Positions 1 to 6,626 of a stretch of DNA of 11,908 nt are shown here, in pieces. The translations under genes and the position numbers were made by a program. How positions within the stretch are numbered: the stretch's first letter is position 1; every line of letters starts with the position of its first letter. The notes beneath the pieces were generated by a model that was given only the letters and a program-made list of their open reading frames with translations, made no database searches and had not been told where the DNA came from. Origin of the DNA: Bacillota bacterium (GTDB lineage: Bacteria > Bacillota > Clostridia > UBA1381); assembly GCA_021205715.1 (NCBI GenBank), contig JAJPXA010000193.1, forward strand, positions 1 to 11,908, given 5' to 3'.

Positions 1-25
1 TTACAAGATACAGAAGGAGGATTTT

Positions 26-238
26 ATGATTTACAATAAAAACGGCTATGACGCTGTTGAGGCTATGGAGCGTATGCGCACAGGTTTTTTCGGGGAAGAG
101 GATTTTTGCGCGTGTGAGGATTCGTATGCTTACAGATGTCCCGTATGCGCGGCGAACGCGCCGCGGGTGTTCTATATAAACGATGACGACGAATGCGTGG
201 GCTGCTCGGAGTGCGTTACGTTATCGGAAACGCCGTAA
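26..238 (+). CDS. small cysteine-rich, probably zinc-binding phage protein
   Basis: This is a 70-residue protein of unknown function. It starts at an ATG placed 5 bases after a strong AAGGAGG (14-20). The sequence shows seven cysteines. Two pairs are spaced like zinc knuckles: CPVC at residues 38-41 and CVGCSEC at residues 57-63, separated by an acidic stretch. A further CAC lies at residues 28-30. This pattern fits a small zinc ribbon, but no DNA-binding or enzyme motif is visible. Small zinc-ribbon proteins are common just upstream of terminase genes in phages of Bacillota, and a role in late gene control or packaging would be inference only. The reading frame stays open to the left edge, so a longer upstream form cannot be excluded, but the ribosome binding site supports this ATG. 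Another frame has a TGA overlapping the start (ATGA, 26-29), which could be the end of an upstream gene. Confidence 0.7.
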   Translation: MIYNKNGYDAVEAMERMRTGFFGEEDFCACEDSYAYRCPVCAANAPRVFYINDDDECVGCSECVTLSETP

Positions 239-302
239 GAGGTTTGGCGAGCGCGGCGGCAAAAACGCGGGGAAGCTGTGTATTGGGAAATAAAAACGGG
301 AC

Positions 303-310
303 GGAGGTGA
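303..310 (+). promoter_or_regulatory. ribosome binding site fixing the TTG start at 317
   Basis: GGAGGTGA lies six bases before TTG 317. It is nearly the full anti-16S complement. No ATG or GTG in this frame lies between it and the conserved part of the protein, so it decides in favour of a TTG start. Confidence 0.7.
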
Positions 311-316
311 CCGAGA

Positions 317-514
317 TTGACAAGAAGAGTTATCGCGGACGATAGGGAAATTTTGAAAATTTATACGGGCATTATGCGTTCGCAGGATGAAACGACCGCC
401 AACAGGCTGAAAGCGTCCGAGCTTTTGATGAAGCTCAGGGAAAAAGACGACAAGGACGGCGCGGAGGAAAGAGTTGTTATATGCGATGATATTCCCAAGC
501 AGTCAGCCGACTGA
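317..514 (+). CDS. short candidate terminase small subunit
   Basis: A 65-residue protein directly upstream of the large terminase. The start is TTG, supported by GGAGGTGA (303-310) six bases before it and by an in-frame TGA at 308-310 that rules out any longer form. Residues 9-41 (DDREILKIYTGIMR, then NRLKASELLMKLRE) resemble the helical segment found in many terminase small subunits, where a 'REVLEYLTRVMR ... RLKAAELLGK'-like stretch follows the DNA-binding domain. The usual N-terminal helix-turn-helix is absent, and the protein is about half or less of the usual 120-180 residues. It may be a minimal or truncated small subunit that would help recognise the packaging start site, or an unrelated small protein. 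The position supports the first reading. Its stop codon (TGA, 512-514) is in the same frame as the large terminase gene. Confidence 0.55.
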   Translation: MTRRVIADDREILKIYTGIMRSQDETTANRLKASELLMKLREKDDKDGAEERVVICDDIPKQSAD

Positions 515-535
515 AGGACGGTAAGGCTGGCGGAT

Positions 536-1771
536 TTGATAGCGCCCGCGTTTTACTCCGTACATTTTGACATTCAAAACGCTTTGCATACGCATTATCG
601 TTTGAGCGGCGGACGCGGCTCGGCGAAGTCAAGCTTTGTGAGCATTGAGATAATATTGGGGATTATGTTAAATCCCGATACGAACGCGATTGCGGTAAGA
701 AAAATCGGTTCATATTTAAGGGACAGCGTTTTCTCACAGCTGCAGTGGGCGATTAAAAAGCTCGGCGTTGAGGATTTATGGTCGGAGCGCGCGTCGCCGC
801 TTGAGCTTATTTACAAGCCTACGGGGCAAAGGATAATGTTTCGCGGGGCGGATAAGCCGGAGAAATTGAAATCCACAAAACCCGCCGATGGATATATAAG
901 GTATGTTTGGTACGAGGAGCTGGACGAGTTTCGCGGGACGAGAGAAATTCGTTCCATTAACCAATCGCTTTTAAGGGGCGGAGATGTGTTTACGGTTTTT
1001 TATACATACAATCCGCCCGCGAGCCGCCGAAGCTGGGTCAACCGCGAAGCGGTTAAGGCGGGGGATGACACTTTTGTTCACAAAAGCACATATCTTGACG
1101 TGCCGCCGCAGTGGCTTGGCGAGCGGTTTATAATCGAGGCGGAGCATTTGAAGCGGATGAATATTAACGCGTACAAAAACGAATACCTCGGCGAGGAAAC
1201 GGGGTCGGGAAATGAGATATTTAAAAATTTAAATATACGCGCCGTGACGCGGGAGGAAATTGACGGCTTCGATAAAATACGGTGCGGTGTCGATTTCGGC
1301 TATGCCGCCGACCCGTTTGTGTTTTTGCAGTGCTTTTACCACAAAAACAGGCTGGTGATATTTGATGAAATTTATGCCTCGGGGCTTTCGAACGCGGCTG
1401 CGGCGGAGCGTATCTCGCAGAGAAAAATCGATAATTCGTATATAATATGCGACAGCGCAGAGCCGAAAAGCATACGCGATTTGCGCGAGCACGGGTTAAG
1501 GGCGCGCGGGGCGAAAAAGGGTCCGGATTCGATTGAGTACGGCATTAAATTTTTGCAGAGCCTTGACGAGATTGTTATCGACCCGAAGCGCGCGCCGAAC
1601 GCGGAACGCGAATTTTCGGGATATGAGCTTGAGGAAAACCAAAACGGCGAGGTTTTGTCAAGCTATCCCGACAAGAACAATCACACAATAGACGCCGCGC
1701 GCTACGCGCTTGAGGAGGAAATAAACTGCCGCAAGGCAAGGATTATAAAGCGGCGCGAATTTGGGATTTAG
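536..1771 (+). CDS. terL: phage terminase large subunit, PBSX-type
   Basis: The motor and nuclease of DNA packaging: it hydrolyses ATP to pump phage DNA through the portal and cuts the concatemer. It has 411 residues from the TTG at 536, a normal length. The N-terminal ATPase domain shows a Walker A-like GGRGSAKSS at residues 25-33. A Walker B VWYEELDEF at 124-132 carries the probable catalytic Glu128, and YTYNPP at 156-161 is the likely coupling motif. The C-terminal RNase H-like nuclease shows the three expected acidic residues: Asp253 in GVDFGY, Asp306 in IICDSAEP and Asp386 in NNHTIDAARYAL. These match the Terminase_3/Terminase_3C families. The start is uncertain. TTG 536 follows AAGG (523-526) by 9 bases, but the family-like N-terminus seems to begin slightly upstream (RLADLIAP), where only a CTG at 527 could start. 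It ends just before the portal gene. Confidence 0.95.
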   Translation: MIAPAFYSVHFDIQNALHTHYRLSGGRGSAKSSFVSIEIILGIMLNPDTNAIAVRKIGSYLRDSVFSQLQWAIKKLGVEDLWSERASPLELIYKPTGQRIMFRGADKPEKLKSTKPADGYIRYVWYEELDEFRGTREIRSINQSLLRGGDVFTVFYTYNPPASRRSWVNREAVKAGDDTFVHKSTYLDVPPQWLGERFIIEAEHLKRMNINAYKNEYLGEETGSGNEIFKNLNIRAVTREEIDGFDKIRCGVDFGYAADPFVFLQCFYHKNRLVIFDEIYASGLSNAAAAERISQRKIDNSYIICDSAEPKSIRDLREHGLRARGAKKGPDSIEYGIKFLQSLDEIVIDPKRAPNAEREFSGYELEENQNGEVLSSYPDKNNHTIDAARYALEEEINCRKARIIKRREFGI

Positions 1772-1781
1772 GAAATTCCGT

Positions 1782-1788
1782 AAGGAGG
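1782..1788 (+). promoter_or_regulatory. ribosome binding site fixing the portal start at 1794
   Basis: AAGGAGG, five bases before ATG 1794, in the short gap after the terminase stop. It argues against the longer frame that begins with TTG 1761. Confidence 0.75.
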
Positions 1789-1793
1789 ACAAA

Positions 1794-3146
1794 ATGATAA
1801 TAGATGAAAAATTTTTTGAGGGCGGCATTACTCCGCGTATTGTGGGGAAGCTGATTTCAAGACATCAGAACGAGGTCGGAAGATTTAAATATTTAATGAG
1901 TTATTACCTTGGAAATCATCCGATTAAGGAGAGGGAGAGAATAAGCGACTCCGCTTCGAACAATAAAATCGTGTGCAATCACGCGAAGTATATCGTGGAT
2001 ATTACCAAAAGCTATCTTCTCGGCAATCCTATCACTTACAGCTGCGATTCGGATTATGATATTAATCCGATAAAAGAGGCTTATGTCGTTCAGGATATGG
2101 CGAGCATTGACAATGCTTTGGAAAAGCAAATGAGTATTTACGGCAAGAGCTATGAGCTTTTATATATAGATGAGTATTCGATGCCGAAAAGCATATGCTT
2201 GAGTCCGGTAAACACGTTTGTCGTTTATTCGCCGCTTGTCGACAGGGTGCCGCTTTTCGGGGTTCATTATTTCGAGAAAAGGGATCTTGACGGGAATACG
2301 TCGGGTGTTCAGTGTATGGTGTGCGACAAGGACAGCGTGTATGTTTTTGAAAATGAAACATCGAATTATTTCGATATGGAGCTTACCGGCAAATACTGCC
2401 ATTATTTCAGCGATATTCCGATTATCGAATACCGCAATAACGAGGAAGAACAGGGGGATTTTGAACAGCTTATTTCGCTTATTGACGCTTATAATATGCT
2501 TGAGTCGGACAGGGTGAACGACAAGGAGCAGTTTGTCGACTCGTTCCTGTTTTTGAGCGGGATGGAGCTTGACAGTGAGCAGGCGAAAAAGCTGAAGGAG
2601 GAGCGTATTCTGCTCGGATATGAGGACTCGGACGCGAAGTATCTTTCGAAAGTTATGAGCGAGAGCGATATTCAGGTGCTTGCGGATAATTTACGCAAGG
2701 ATATTTGCCGTTTTTCAATGGTGCCGGATTTGCTTGACGCTCAGTTCGGCAGTAATCTTTCGGGTGTCGCGATAAAGTATAAGCTAATCGGCTTTGAGCA
2801 GCAGGTGAAGAACAAGGAGAGGTATTTTTCGAAGGCGCTGAAGAAAAGATTCGAGCTTTATAAAAATTACTTTTGCTTAAAAGGATGTATGGAGGATGTT
2901 CCGCTTCATAAGGTGGAGATTTCGTTTACCAGGAATATGCCGACAAACGAGCTTGAGGTTTCGCAGATGATTAAAAATCTTTACGGCATAGCGAGCGACA
3001 AGACACTGCTTTCACAGCTCGCGTTTGTGTCTGACCCCGAGAATGAGGTTCGTCAGGCGGTTGAGGAGCAGAGGGAAAGAAGCGTTATTCTGCCGAGCGA
3101 TAATGAGGCGCGCGATACAAATTCGGGGGACACTAAAAATGTTTGA
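1794..3146 (+). CDS. phage portal protein, SPP1 gp6-like
   Basis: Forms the ring at one capsid corner through which DNA enters and leaves and to which the terminase and tail dock. It has 450 residues, typical for the family. The start is ATG 1794, five bases after AAGGAGG (1782-1788); the frame is open from a TTG at 1761, but that would overlap the terminase gene without a ribosome binding site. Family-like stretches include NNKIVCNHAKYIVD at residues 56-69 and YLLGNPI at 74-80. A later SGVAIKYKLIGFEQQ resembles the segment near the crown and tunnel helix, and LLSQLAFVSDPENE lies near the C-terminus. The last 30 residues are polar and probably disordered. It is followed by the scaffold gene rather than by a MuF-type minor head protein, which is the more usual neighbour in SPP1-like modules. 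Confidence 0.93.
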   Translation: MIIDEKFFEGGITPRIVGKLISRHQNEVGRFKYLMSYYLGNHPIKERERISDSASNNKIVCNHAKYIVDITKSYLLGNPITYSCDSDYDINPIKEAYVVQDMASIDNALEKQMSIYGKSYELLYIDEYSMPKSICLSPVNTFVVYSPLVDRVPLFGVHYFEKRDLDGNTSGVQCMVCDKDSVYVFENETSNYFDMELTGKYCHYFSDIPIIEYRNNEEEQGDFEQLISLIDAYNMLESDRVNDKEQFVDSFLFLSGMELDSEQAKKLKEERILLGYEDSDAKYLSKVMSESDIQVLADNLRKDICRFSMVPDLLDAQFGSNLSGVAIKYKLIGFEQQVKNKERYFSKALKKRFELYKNYFCLKGCMEDVPLHKVEISFTRNMPTNELEVSQMIKNLYGIASDKTLLSQLAFVSDPENEVRQAVEEQRERSVILPSDNEARDTNSGDTKNV

Positions 3147-3170
3147 TAAAGGCGTTTCGCTTTTTCAATA

Positions 3171-3183
3171 CGCGCTTTGCGCG
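3171..3183 (+). other. small GC-rich hairpin in the portal-scaffold gap
   Basis: CGCGC, loop TTT, GCGCG: a 5-bp perfect stem between the portal stop and the scaffold ribosome binding site. On this strand it is followed by a run of A, not T, so it is not a terminator for the operon. Confidence 0.4.
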
Positions 3184-3196
3184 AAAAAATAAATTT

Positions 3197-3204
3197 AAGG
3201 AGGG
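3197..3204 (+). promoter_or_regulatory. ribosome binding site fixing the scaffold start at 3212
   Basis: AAGGAGGG, seven bases before ATG 3212. The reading frame is open further upstream to 3143, but that part overlaps the portal stop, has no comparable site and has unlike composition. Confidence 0.75.
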
Positions 3205-3211
3205 CTCTTTT

Positions 3212-3715
3212 ATGATTAAAAGACAAGACAAAAATTTTCTTGACAAGTCAAGGGAAAACAAGAGTCGGAAATTTTATTCCGACGAGGAGATTGAAGAATT
3301 GCTCAATGAGCGCATTCAGACGGAAAAGGAAAAATGGGAGGAGGAGAACGAGGAAAAGCTTCAAAAGGAGCAGGAAAAAGCCGAAAGATTTGCCTCGCTT
3401 CCCGAAAACGAGCGCAGACAGGCGGAGCTTGACGAGAACGTCAAGGTCTTTGAGGACGAGAAGAAGCAGTATATGCTTGAGAAGATGGAGTTTGAAACGG
3501 CTAAGCTCCTCTCGGAGGAGGAGCTTCCGGTATCGTTCGCGCGTCTTTTGGCGGGCGAGGATATTAAGGAATGCAGAAACAATGTGAATTTGTTCAAGGA
3601 GGAATTTACCAAGGAGCTTGAGGCGAATTTGAACAGCCGATTGAGAGGAAGAACTCCGATGACAAATTCGATAGTCGAAAACAACGACCCGTTCCTTGCC
3701 GGATTCGGAAATTGA
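3212..3715 (+). CDS. phage capsid scaffolding protein, DUF4355-like
   Basis: Internal scaffold that guides capsid protein into a closed shell and then leaves. It has 167 residues from ATG 3212, next to a strong ribosome binding site. Residues 23-95 are highly charged (Glu, Lys, Arg) and very probably form a long coiled coil. A short conserved-looking stretch follows, LPVSFARLLAGED at 105-117, then NNVNLFKEEFTKELEANLN. The C-terminal tail is RLRGRTP followed by NDPFLAGFG. This order (coiled coil, 'LP..F..LL...D', basic-Gly-Pro tail) is what DUF4355 phage scaffolds show, and the site between portal and capsid genes agrees. No protease motif is fused to it and no protease gene is nearby, so assembly without cleavage by a phage protease is inferred. 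Confidence 0.88.
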   Translation: MIKRQDKNFLDKSRENKSRKFYSDEEIEELLNERIQTEKEKWEEENEEKLQKEQEKAERFASLPENERRQAELDENVKVFEDEKKQYMLEKMEFETAKLLSEEELPVSFARLLAGEDIKECRNNVNLFKEEFTKELEANLNSRLRGRTPMTNSIVENNDPFLAGFGN

Positions 3716-3746
3716 TTGAAATAAAAAATGAAAGGATGTAGATATT

Positions 3747-4580
3747 ATGGCTATAAATTATGCAAGCAAATACGCTCAGAAGATTGACGAGCGTTTTTCG
3801 AGGGAGGCTTTGAGCACCCCGGGCGTAAACGACGATTATGATTTCGTGGGGGCGAAAACCGTAAACGTTTACTCGATACCCACGGCGCAGATGAACGATT
3901 ACACAAGAACGGGGTCAAACAGATACGGCACTCCGGAAGAGCTTGAAAATAACGTTCAGGAGCTTACGGTAAATCAGGATCGCTCGTTTACGTTTACCAT
4001 CGACCGCGGCAATTTCAGCGATATGCAGATGGCAAACAGCGCCGGCGCGGCGTTGGATCGTCAGATAAGAGAAATTGTTGTGCCGGAAATCGACAAATAC
4101 AGATTTTCCGTCATGTGCGACAACGCGGGGACAGTAAATGCCGACGCGGCGGTCACGAGCGATAACGCGTATGACGCGTTTTTGACCGGTACTATGACAC
4201 TTATCGATAACCTTATTCCCATAGCGGAGTGCGTCGCTTTTGTTTCAAGCGCGTTTTACAAGCTTATAAAGGAGGATCCGAGCTTTGTCAAAAACGGCGA
4301 CCTTTCGCAGACTATGCTTATAAAGGGACAGGTTGGCGCGGTTGACTGCGTGCCGATTGTCGTTGTTCCGTCAACGTATCTGCCGGATGAGGTTATGTTT
4401 ATTTTGACGAACAAAAACGCGACCACCGCGCCCGTTAAGCTGTCGGAATATAAGGTTCACGACAATCCTCCCGGCATTAACGGCTGGCTCGTCGAGGGCA
4501 GAGTGTATTACGACGCGTTTGTTTTGGACAGTAAAAAGGACGCGGTTTATGTGTGTATGAACGCTTCGGAGAGCGCCTGA
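3747..4580 (+). CDS. phage major capsid protein, HK97 fold expected
   Basis: Builds the icosahedral head. It has 277 residues, within the range of small major capsid proteins from phages of Bacillota. There is no separate N-terminal delta domain, consistent with the separate scaffold gene. Family-like stretches are DRSFTFTIDRGN at residues 78-89, in the extended-loop region, and IVVPEIDKYRF at 110-120, the start of the long spine helix. A later alternating beta-rich part (VDCVPIVVVPSTYLP) and the C-terminal GRVYYDAFVLDSKKDAVYV fit the A-domain and closing strands. ATG 3747 follows AAAGG at 3731-3735 by 11 bases, a slightly long spacing. The HK97 fold is inferred from family resemblance and position. 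Confidence 0.92.
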   Translation: MAINYASKYAQKIDERFSREALSTPGVNDDYDFVGAKTVNVYSIPTAQMNDYTRTGSNRYGTPEELENNVQELTVNQDRSFTFTIDRGNFSDMQMANSAGAALDRQIREIVVPEIDKYRFSVMCDNAGTVNADAAVTSDNAYDAFLTGTMTLIDNLIPIAECVAFVSSAFYKLIKEDPSFVKNGDLSQTMLIKGQVGAVDCVPIVVVPSTYLPDEVMFILTNKNATTAPVKLSEYKVHDNPPGINGWLVEGRVYYDAFVLDSKKDAVYVCMNASESA

Positions 4581-4590
4581 TAGAGGGCGC
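4573..4590 (+). other. small hairpin across the capsid gene stop codon
   Basis: GCGCC (4573-4577) pairs with GGCGC (4586-4590), plus one T-G pair inside. The loop holds the end of the TGA stop codon. No T-run follows, so a terminator is unlikely. Confidence 0.35.
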
Positions 4591-4610
4591 GGCTTGAAGG
4601 AGGCTTTAAC

Positions 4611-4946
4611 GTGATTGAGGAAATTTTAAGCGGCGTGAAGGTGATATTGGATATTGACGATACGTCGAAGGACGATATTTTATCGTTTTACATAGACGAT
4701 ATAGAAAACGCAGTTCTTGCTTATTGCAGGATTGAGTTTGTTCCCAAGCAGCTTTACGGGTTGATTGCTCAAATTGCCGCGGAGATTTATACAGGCTCCG
4801 ACGGCAGGGTTGCCTCTTTAACCGAAGGGGACAGGAAAGTTGAATTTGAAAGCAGGAGCCAAATCGTTTTGAACGCGTACAAGGAAAGGCTTAAGCCGTT
4901 CAGGAACACCGCGGGCAGGGTGCCGTCGGAGGTGGTTCGATTATGA
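4611..4946 (+). CDS. phage head-tail connector protein, gp6-like
   Basis: An adaptor of 111 residues that would bind under the portal and begin the head-tail joint. The start is GTG, seven bases after GAAGGAGG (4596-4603). The helical N-terminal part (ILSGVKVILDIDD, DDILSFYIDDIENAVLAYC) and the following LYGLIAQIAAEIYT match the helical-bundle layout of HK97 gp6/SPP1 gp15-type connectors. The Arg- and Glu-rich tail is typical of the flexible arm. It comes directly after the capsid gene, as in most siphovirus modules. Its stop overlaps the next start as ATGA (4943-4946), suggesting translational coupling. Confidence 0.85.
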   Translation: MIEEILSGVKVILDIDDTSKDDILSFYIDDIENAVLAYCRIEFVPKQLYGLIAQIAAEIYTGSDGRVASLTEGDRKVEFESRSQIVLNAYKERLKPFRNTAGRVPSEVVRL

Positions 4947-5266
4947 AAGAGCATTTCAGCCGCTTTTATGTCAAGACTGTTGAAATTTACAGGATTACTA
5001 TGCTCTCGAGCTTTGAGGGGACATATAATAAGGACAAAATCAAAAGCGTTTTATGCGATATTCAGCCGTGCGGCGGCGGAATGAGCGAGGGAGAACGCGG
5101 ATTTTTAAGGACAGCCGAAATGAAAATGTATTTTGCGGCGGACGATGATATTGCGGTGGGAGATTACGCGGTATTCGATGACGCGAGCTATATTATAACA
5201 TATATCGAAAAGCGCGGTTTGGGGTACTGCGCGTATCTGGAAAGGCGGGAGATATATGGCGGTTAA
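4943..5266 (+). CDS. phage head closure or minor capsid protein
   Basis: A protein of 107 residues, predicted mostly beta. Residues 8-17 (YVKTVEIYRI) lead into a strand-rich core ending in ITYIEKRGLGYCAYLERRE. The size, the beta-rich content and the place between the connector and an HK97 gp10-like gene fit a head closure protein, the second ring that plugs the filled head. The family name is not certain from sequence alone. ATG 4943 overlaps the previous stop by four bases, and GGAGGTGG (4928-4935) lies about 7 bases upstream within the preceding gene. The next gene starts 11 bases before this one ends. Confidence 0.72.
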   Translation: MKEHFSRFYVKTVEIYRITMLSSFEGTYNKDKIKSVLCDIQPCGGGMSEGERGFLRTAEMKMYFAADDDIAVGDYAVFDDASYIITYIEKRGLGYCAYLERREIYGG

Positions 5267-5579
5267 GCTCGGATTTGAGGACGGCGGGATAACGGCGGAG
5301 GTTGATTTTACCGAGGCGCTTCGCGCCGCCGCAGGTGTCGTTGAGGAGCGCGCGAGGGAGCTTTGTCCCGTGGACACGGGATATTTGAAAAGCTCAATAT
5401 CGTCGTCGGTTGACGGCGGCGCGGCTTATGTGAGCGCCGGAGCGCCTTACGCGGCTTATGTGGAATTCGGGACATCAAAGGCGGCGGCACAGCCGTTTTT
5501 GGTGCCGGCGCTTTTGAATAACGCGGGCGAGATTGCCGAGGCATTTGCGAAAGGAATGGTGGATACGGAAAATGGTTGA
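5256..5579 (+). CDS. HK97 gp10-like head-tail joining protein
   Basis: A head-tail joining component of 107 residues. The family signature is clear: CPVDTGYLKSSI at residues 37-48, then YAAYVEFGTS at 65-74 and QPFLVPAL at 79-86. This matches the HK97-gp10_like family (cysteine or hydrophobic-PVDTG, YA..VEFGT, QPFL.PA). The ATG at 5256 lies inside the end of the preceding gene (ATGGCGGTTAA, 11-base overlap), with a CGGGAG at 5246-5251. Its own stop overlaps the next start, making a coupled chain of four small genes. Confidence 0.9.
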   Translation: MAVKLGFEDGGITAEVDFTEALRAAAGVVEERARELCPVDTGYLKSSISSSVDGGAAYVSAGAPYAAYVEFGTSKAAAQPFLVPALLNNAGEIAEAFAKGMVDTENG

Positions 5580-5916
5580 TGTGAATGTTGAAGTCGGTGA
5601 AATTTTATCCGCCGCCGAGTGCGCGGTTGAATATCAGTATCCGACGGATTTTACGAAAATTCCCGTTATAACCTACTACACCCTCACGGAGGGGATGGGA
5701 ATGACCGCGGATAATGACGAGATTATTCAGGATGCGAGCGTTCAGGCGGACATTTGGTGCGCGTCGGCAAAGGAATGCGGCGCGCTCGCGGTTGAAGTGA
5801 ATTCGCTTATGAGCGCGGGCGGCTGGAACAGGCAGTTTTCGATGGATCAAAAACGCGCGGACGGCGAGAACGTGTATCATAAAACAATGAGATTTAATAA
5901 ATCGGTTACCCTGTGA
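5572..5916 (+). CDS. phage tail completion/terminator-type protein
   Basis: A protein of 114 residues, starting at ATG 5572 so that its start overlaps the preceding stop (ATGGTTGA). An in-frame upstream start at 5533 exists but would add 13 basic residues fully inside the gp10-like gene, and it is less likely. GGTGGA (5558-5563) lies eight bases before the chosen start. The middle (VQADIWCASAKECGALAVEVNSLM) looks like a strand followed by a helix. Together with FDIN-like YHKTMRFNKSV at the end, it resembles the tail terminator/gp17-like group that caps the growing tail tube. Position immediately before the tail tube gene fits this job. The exact family is inferred. Confidence 0.72.
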   Translation: MVDVNVEVGEILSAAECAVEYQYPTDFTKIPVITYYTLTEGMGMTADNDEIIQDASVQADIWCASAKECGALAVEVNSLMSAGGWNRQFSMDQKRADGENVYHKTMRFNKSVTL

Positions 5917-5934
5917 GCGGAGTTAAATAACCGA
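5902..5934 (+). other. inverted repeat across the tail terminator stop
   Basis: TCGGTTA (5902-5908) pairs with TAACCGA (5928-5934), a 7-bp stem with a 19-base loop that contains the stop codon. It is the weakest of the gap hairpins because of its long loop. Confidence 0.3.
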
Positions 5935-5957
5935 ATGTATGAAAAGGAGGAAACAAT

Positions 5958-6551
5958 ATGAGTAAACCTTTACCCACAATAGGTGTGGACAAATATACCT
6001 TTTTTAAGGTTTTAAGCGACAGCGAGGACGGAACTGAATACGACAGCGCGTATTCGCTTCCCGGAACGGTGGAAATCGCGCCCACGGACACGGGCGGCAC
6101 GGATGTTTTTGATGCGGATAACGGAGCTTACGAAACGTCGAATTATATAGAAAAAATCGGTCACGAGATAACGAACGCGGATATTCCGCCTGAGGTTGAC
6201 GCCGTGTGGCGCGGGCTTGAGGTGAACAACGGCGTTGTCGAGGTGTCAAACGATGTGAATACTGTGTATTTCGGCGTCGCGTGGCGCGTTATGAAGTCGG
6301 ACGGCACTTACCGTTATGTGCGTTATTACAAGGGAGGCTACAGCTTTGCTTCAAATGTGGGAGGCAAGACGAAGCCGTCGTCCGGAAGCATCGATAAGCA
6401 GACGGCGAAGGCGACATATACCGCGGTACAGCGCGATTACGACAATAACTATTACGCTTATATCGATGAAACGGATATTCCGAGCGGGATGACTGCCGCC
6501 GAGTTTGAGGAAAAGTGGTTCTCGGATTTGAATTATTATCCGGCAGTCTAA
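5958..6551 (+). CDS. major tail tube protein, phi13-like
   Basis: The protein that stacks in rings to form the tail tube. It has 197 residues. The N-terminal part (IGVDKYTFFKVLSDSEDGTEYD, LPGTVEIAPT, FDADNGAYET) and the region NADIPPEVDAVWRGLEV follow the pattern of phi13-family major tail proteins (a short opening strand, Asp-rich loop, 'LPG.v.i', 'aDn..y'). The C-terminal half is rich in Tyr and Thr and is predicted beta. Its place just before the frameshifted chaperone gene is the standard one. The ATG follows AAGGAGG by 7 bases, one of the best ribosome binding sites in the window, which fits a highly made protein. A strong hairpin lies immediately downstream. Confidence 0.87.
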   Translation: MSKPLPTIGVDKYTFFKVLSDSEDGTEYDSAYSLPGTVEIAPTDTGGTDVFDADNGAYETSNYIEKIGHEITNADIPPEVDAVWRGLEVNNGVVEVSNDVNTVYFGVAWRVMKSDGTYRYVRYYKGGYSFASNVGGKTKPSSGSIDKQTAKATYTAVQRDYDNNYYAYIDETDIPSGMTAAEFEEKWFSDLNYYPAV

Positions 6552-6555
6552 ATCA

Positions 6556-6598
6556 TTGCCGCGAATGTCTGTCCCCGAGGGACAGGTGTTCGCGGCGG
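6556..6598 (+). promoter_or_regulatory. long intergenic hairpin between tail tube and chaperone genes
   Basis: Bases 6556-6575 pair with 6579-6598 without a bulge, around a 3-base loop (CGA). The stem has 15 Watson-Crick and 5 G-T pairs, with GCCGCGAA/TTCGCGGC at its base and CTGTCCC/GGGACAG at its top. It begins 5 bases after the tail tube stop and ends 16 bases before the chaperone ribosome binding site. No T-run follows, so a classic rho-independent terminator is not supported. A 3'-end stabiliser or processing site that lets the tail tube message outnumber the downstream genes is a reasonable inference. Confidence 0.7.
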
Positions 6599-6614
6599 AA
6601 TATAGATGCAGTAT

Positions 6615-6620
6615 GGAGGG
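6615..6620 (+). promoter_or_regulatory. ribosome binding site fixing the chaperone start at 6627
   Basis: GGAGGG, six bases before ATG 6627. The earlier in-frame ATG at 6606 has no such site and would place this sequence inside the gene. Confidence 0.75.
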
Positions 6621-6626
6621 ATTGAT

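Noticed and set aside
1..29. Possible end of an upstream gene overlapping ATG 26 (ATGA)
   Set aside because: Only nine codons are visible in that frame and nothing in them can be recognised, so it is not listed as a gene.
317..346. TTGACA as a possible promoter -35 box
   Set aside because: It coincides with the small terminase start codon and has no convincing -10 box at the right distance.
1438..1450. TATAAT-like sequence within the large terminase gene
   Set aside because: No -35 box at 16-18 bases upstream. It encodes SYII in a conserved nuclease strand and is best explained by coding.
3139..3192. A 17-codon ORF starting at an ATG that overlaps the portal stop
   Set aside because: Too short, with only a weak G-rich site before it, and it contains the gap hairpin. 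Nothing supports translation.
3503..3526. A 9-bp inverted repeat (AAGCTCCTC/GAGGAGCTT) in the scaffold gene
   Set aside because: It falls in a run of Leu and Glu codons, where CTC and GAG naturally mirror each other. No position-linked role is seen.
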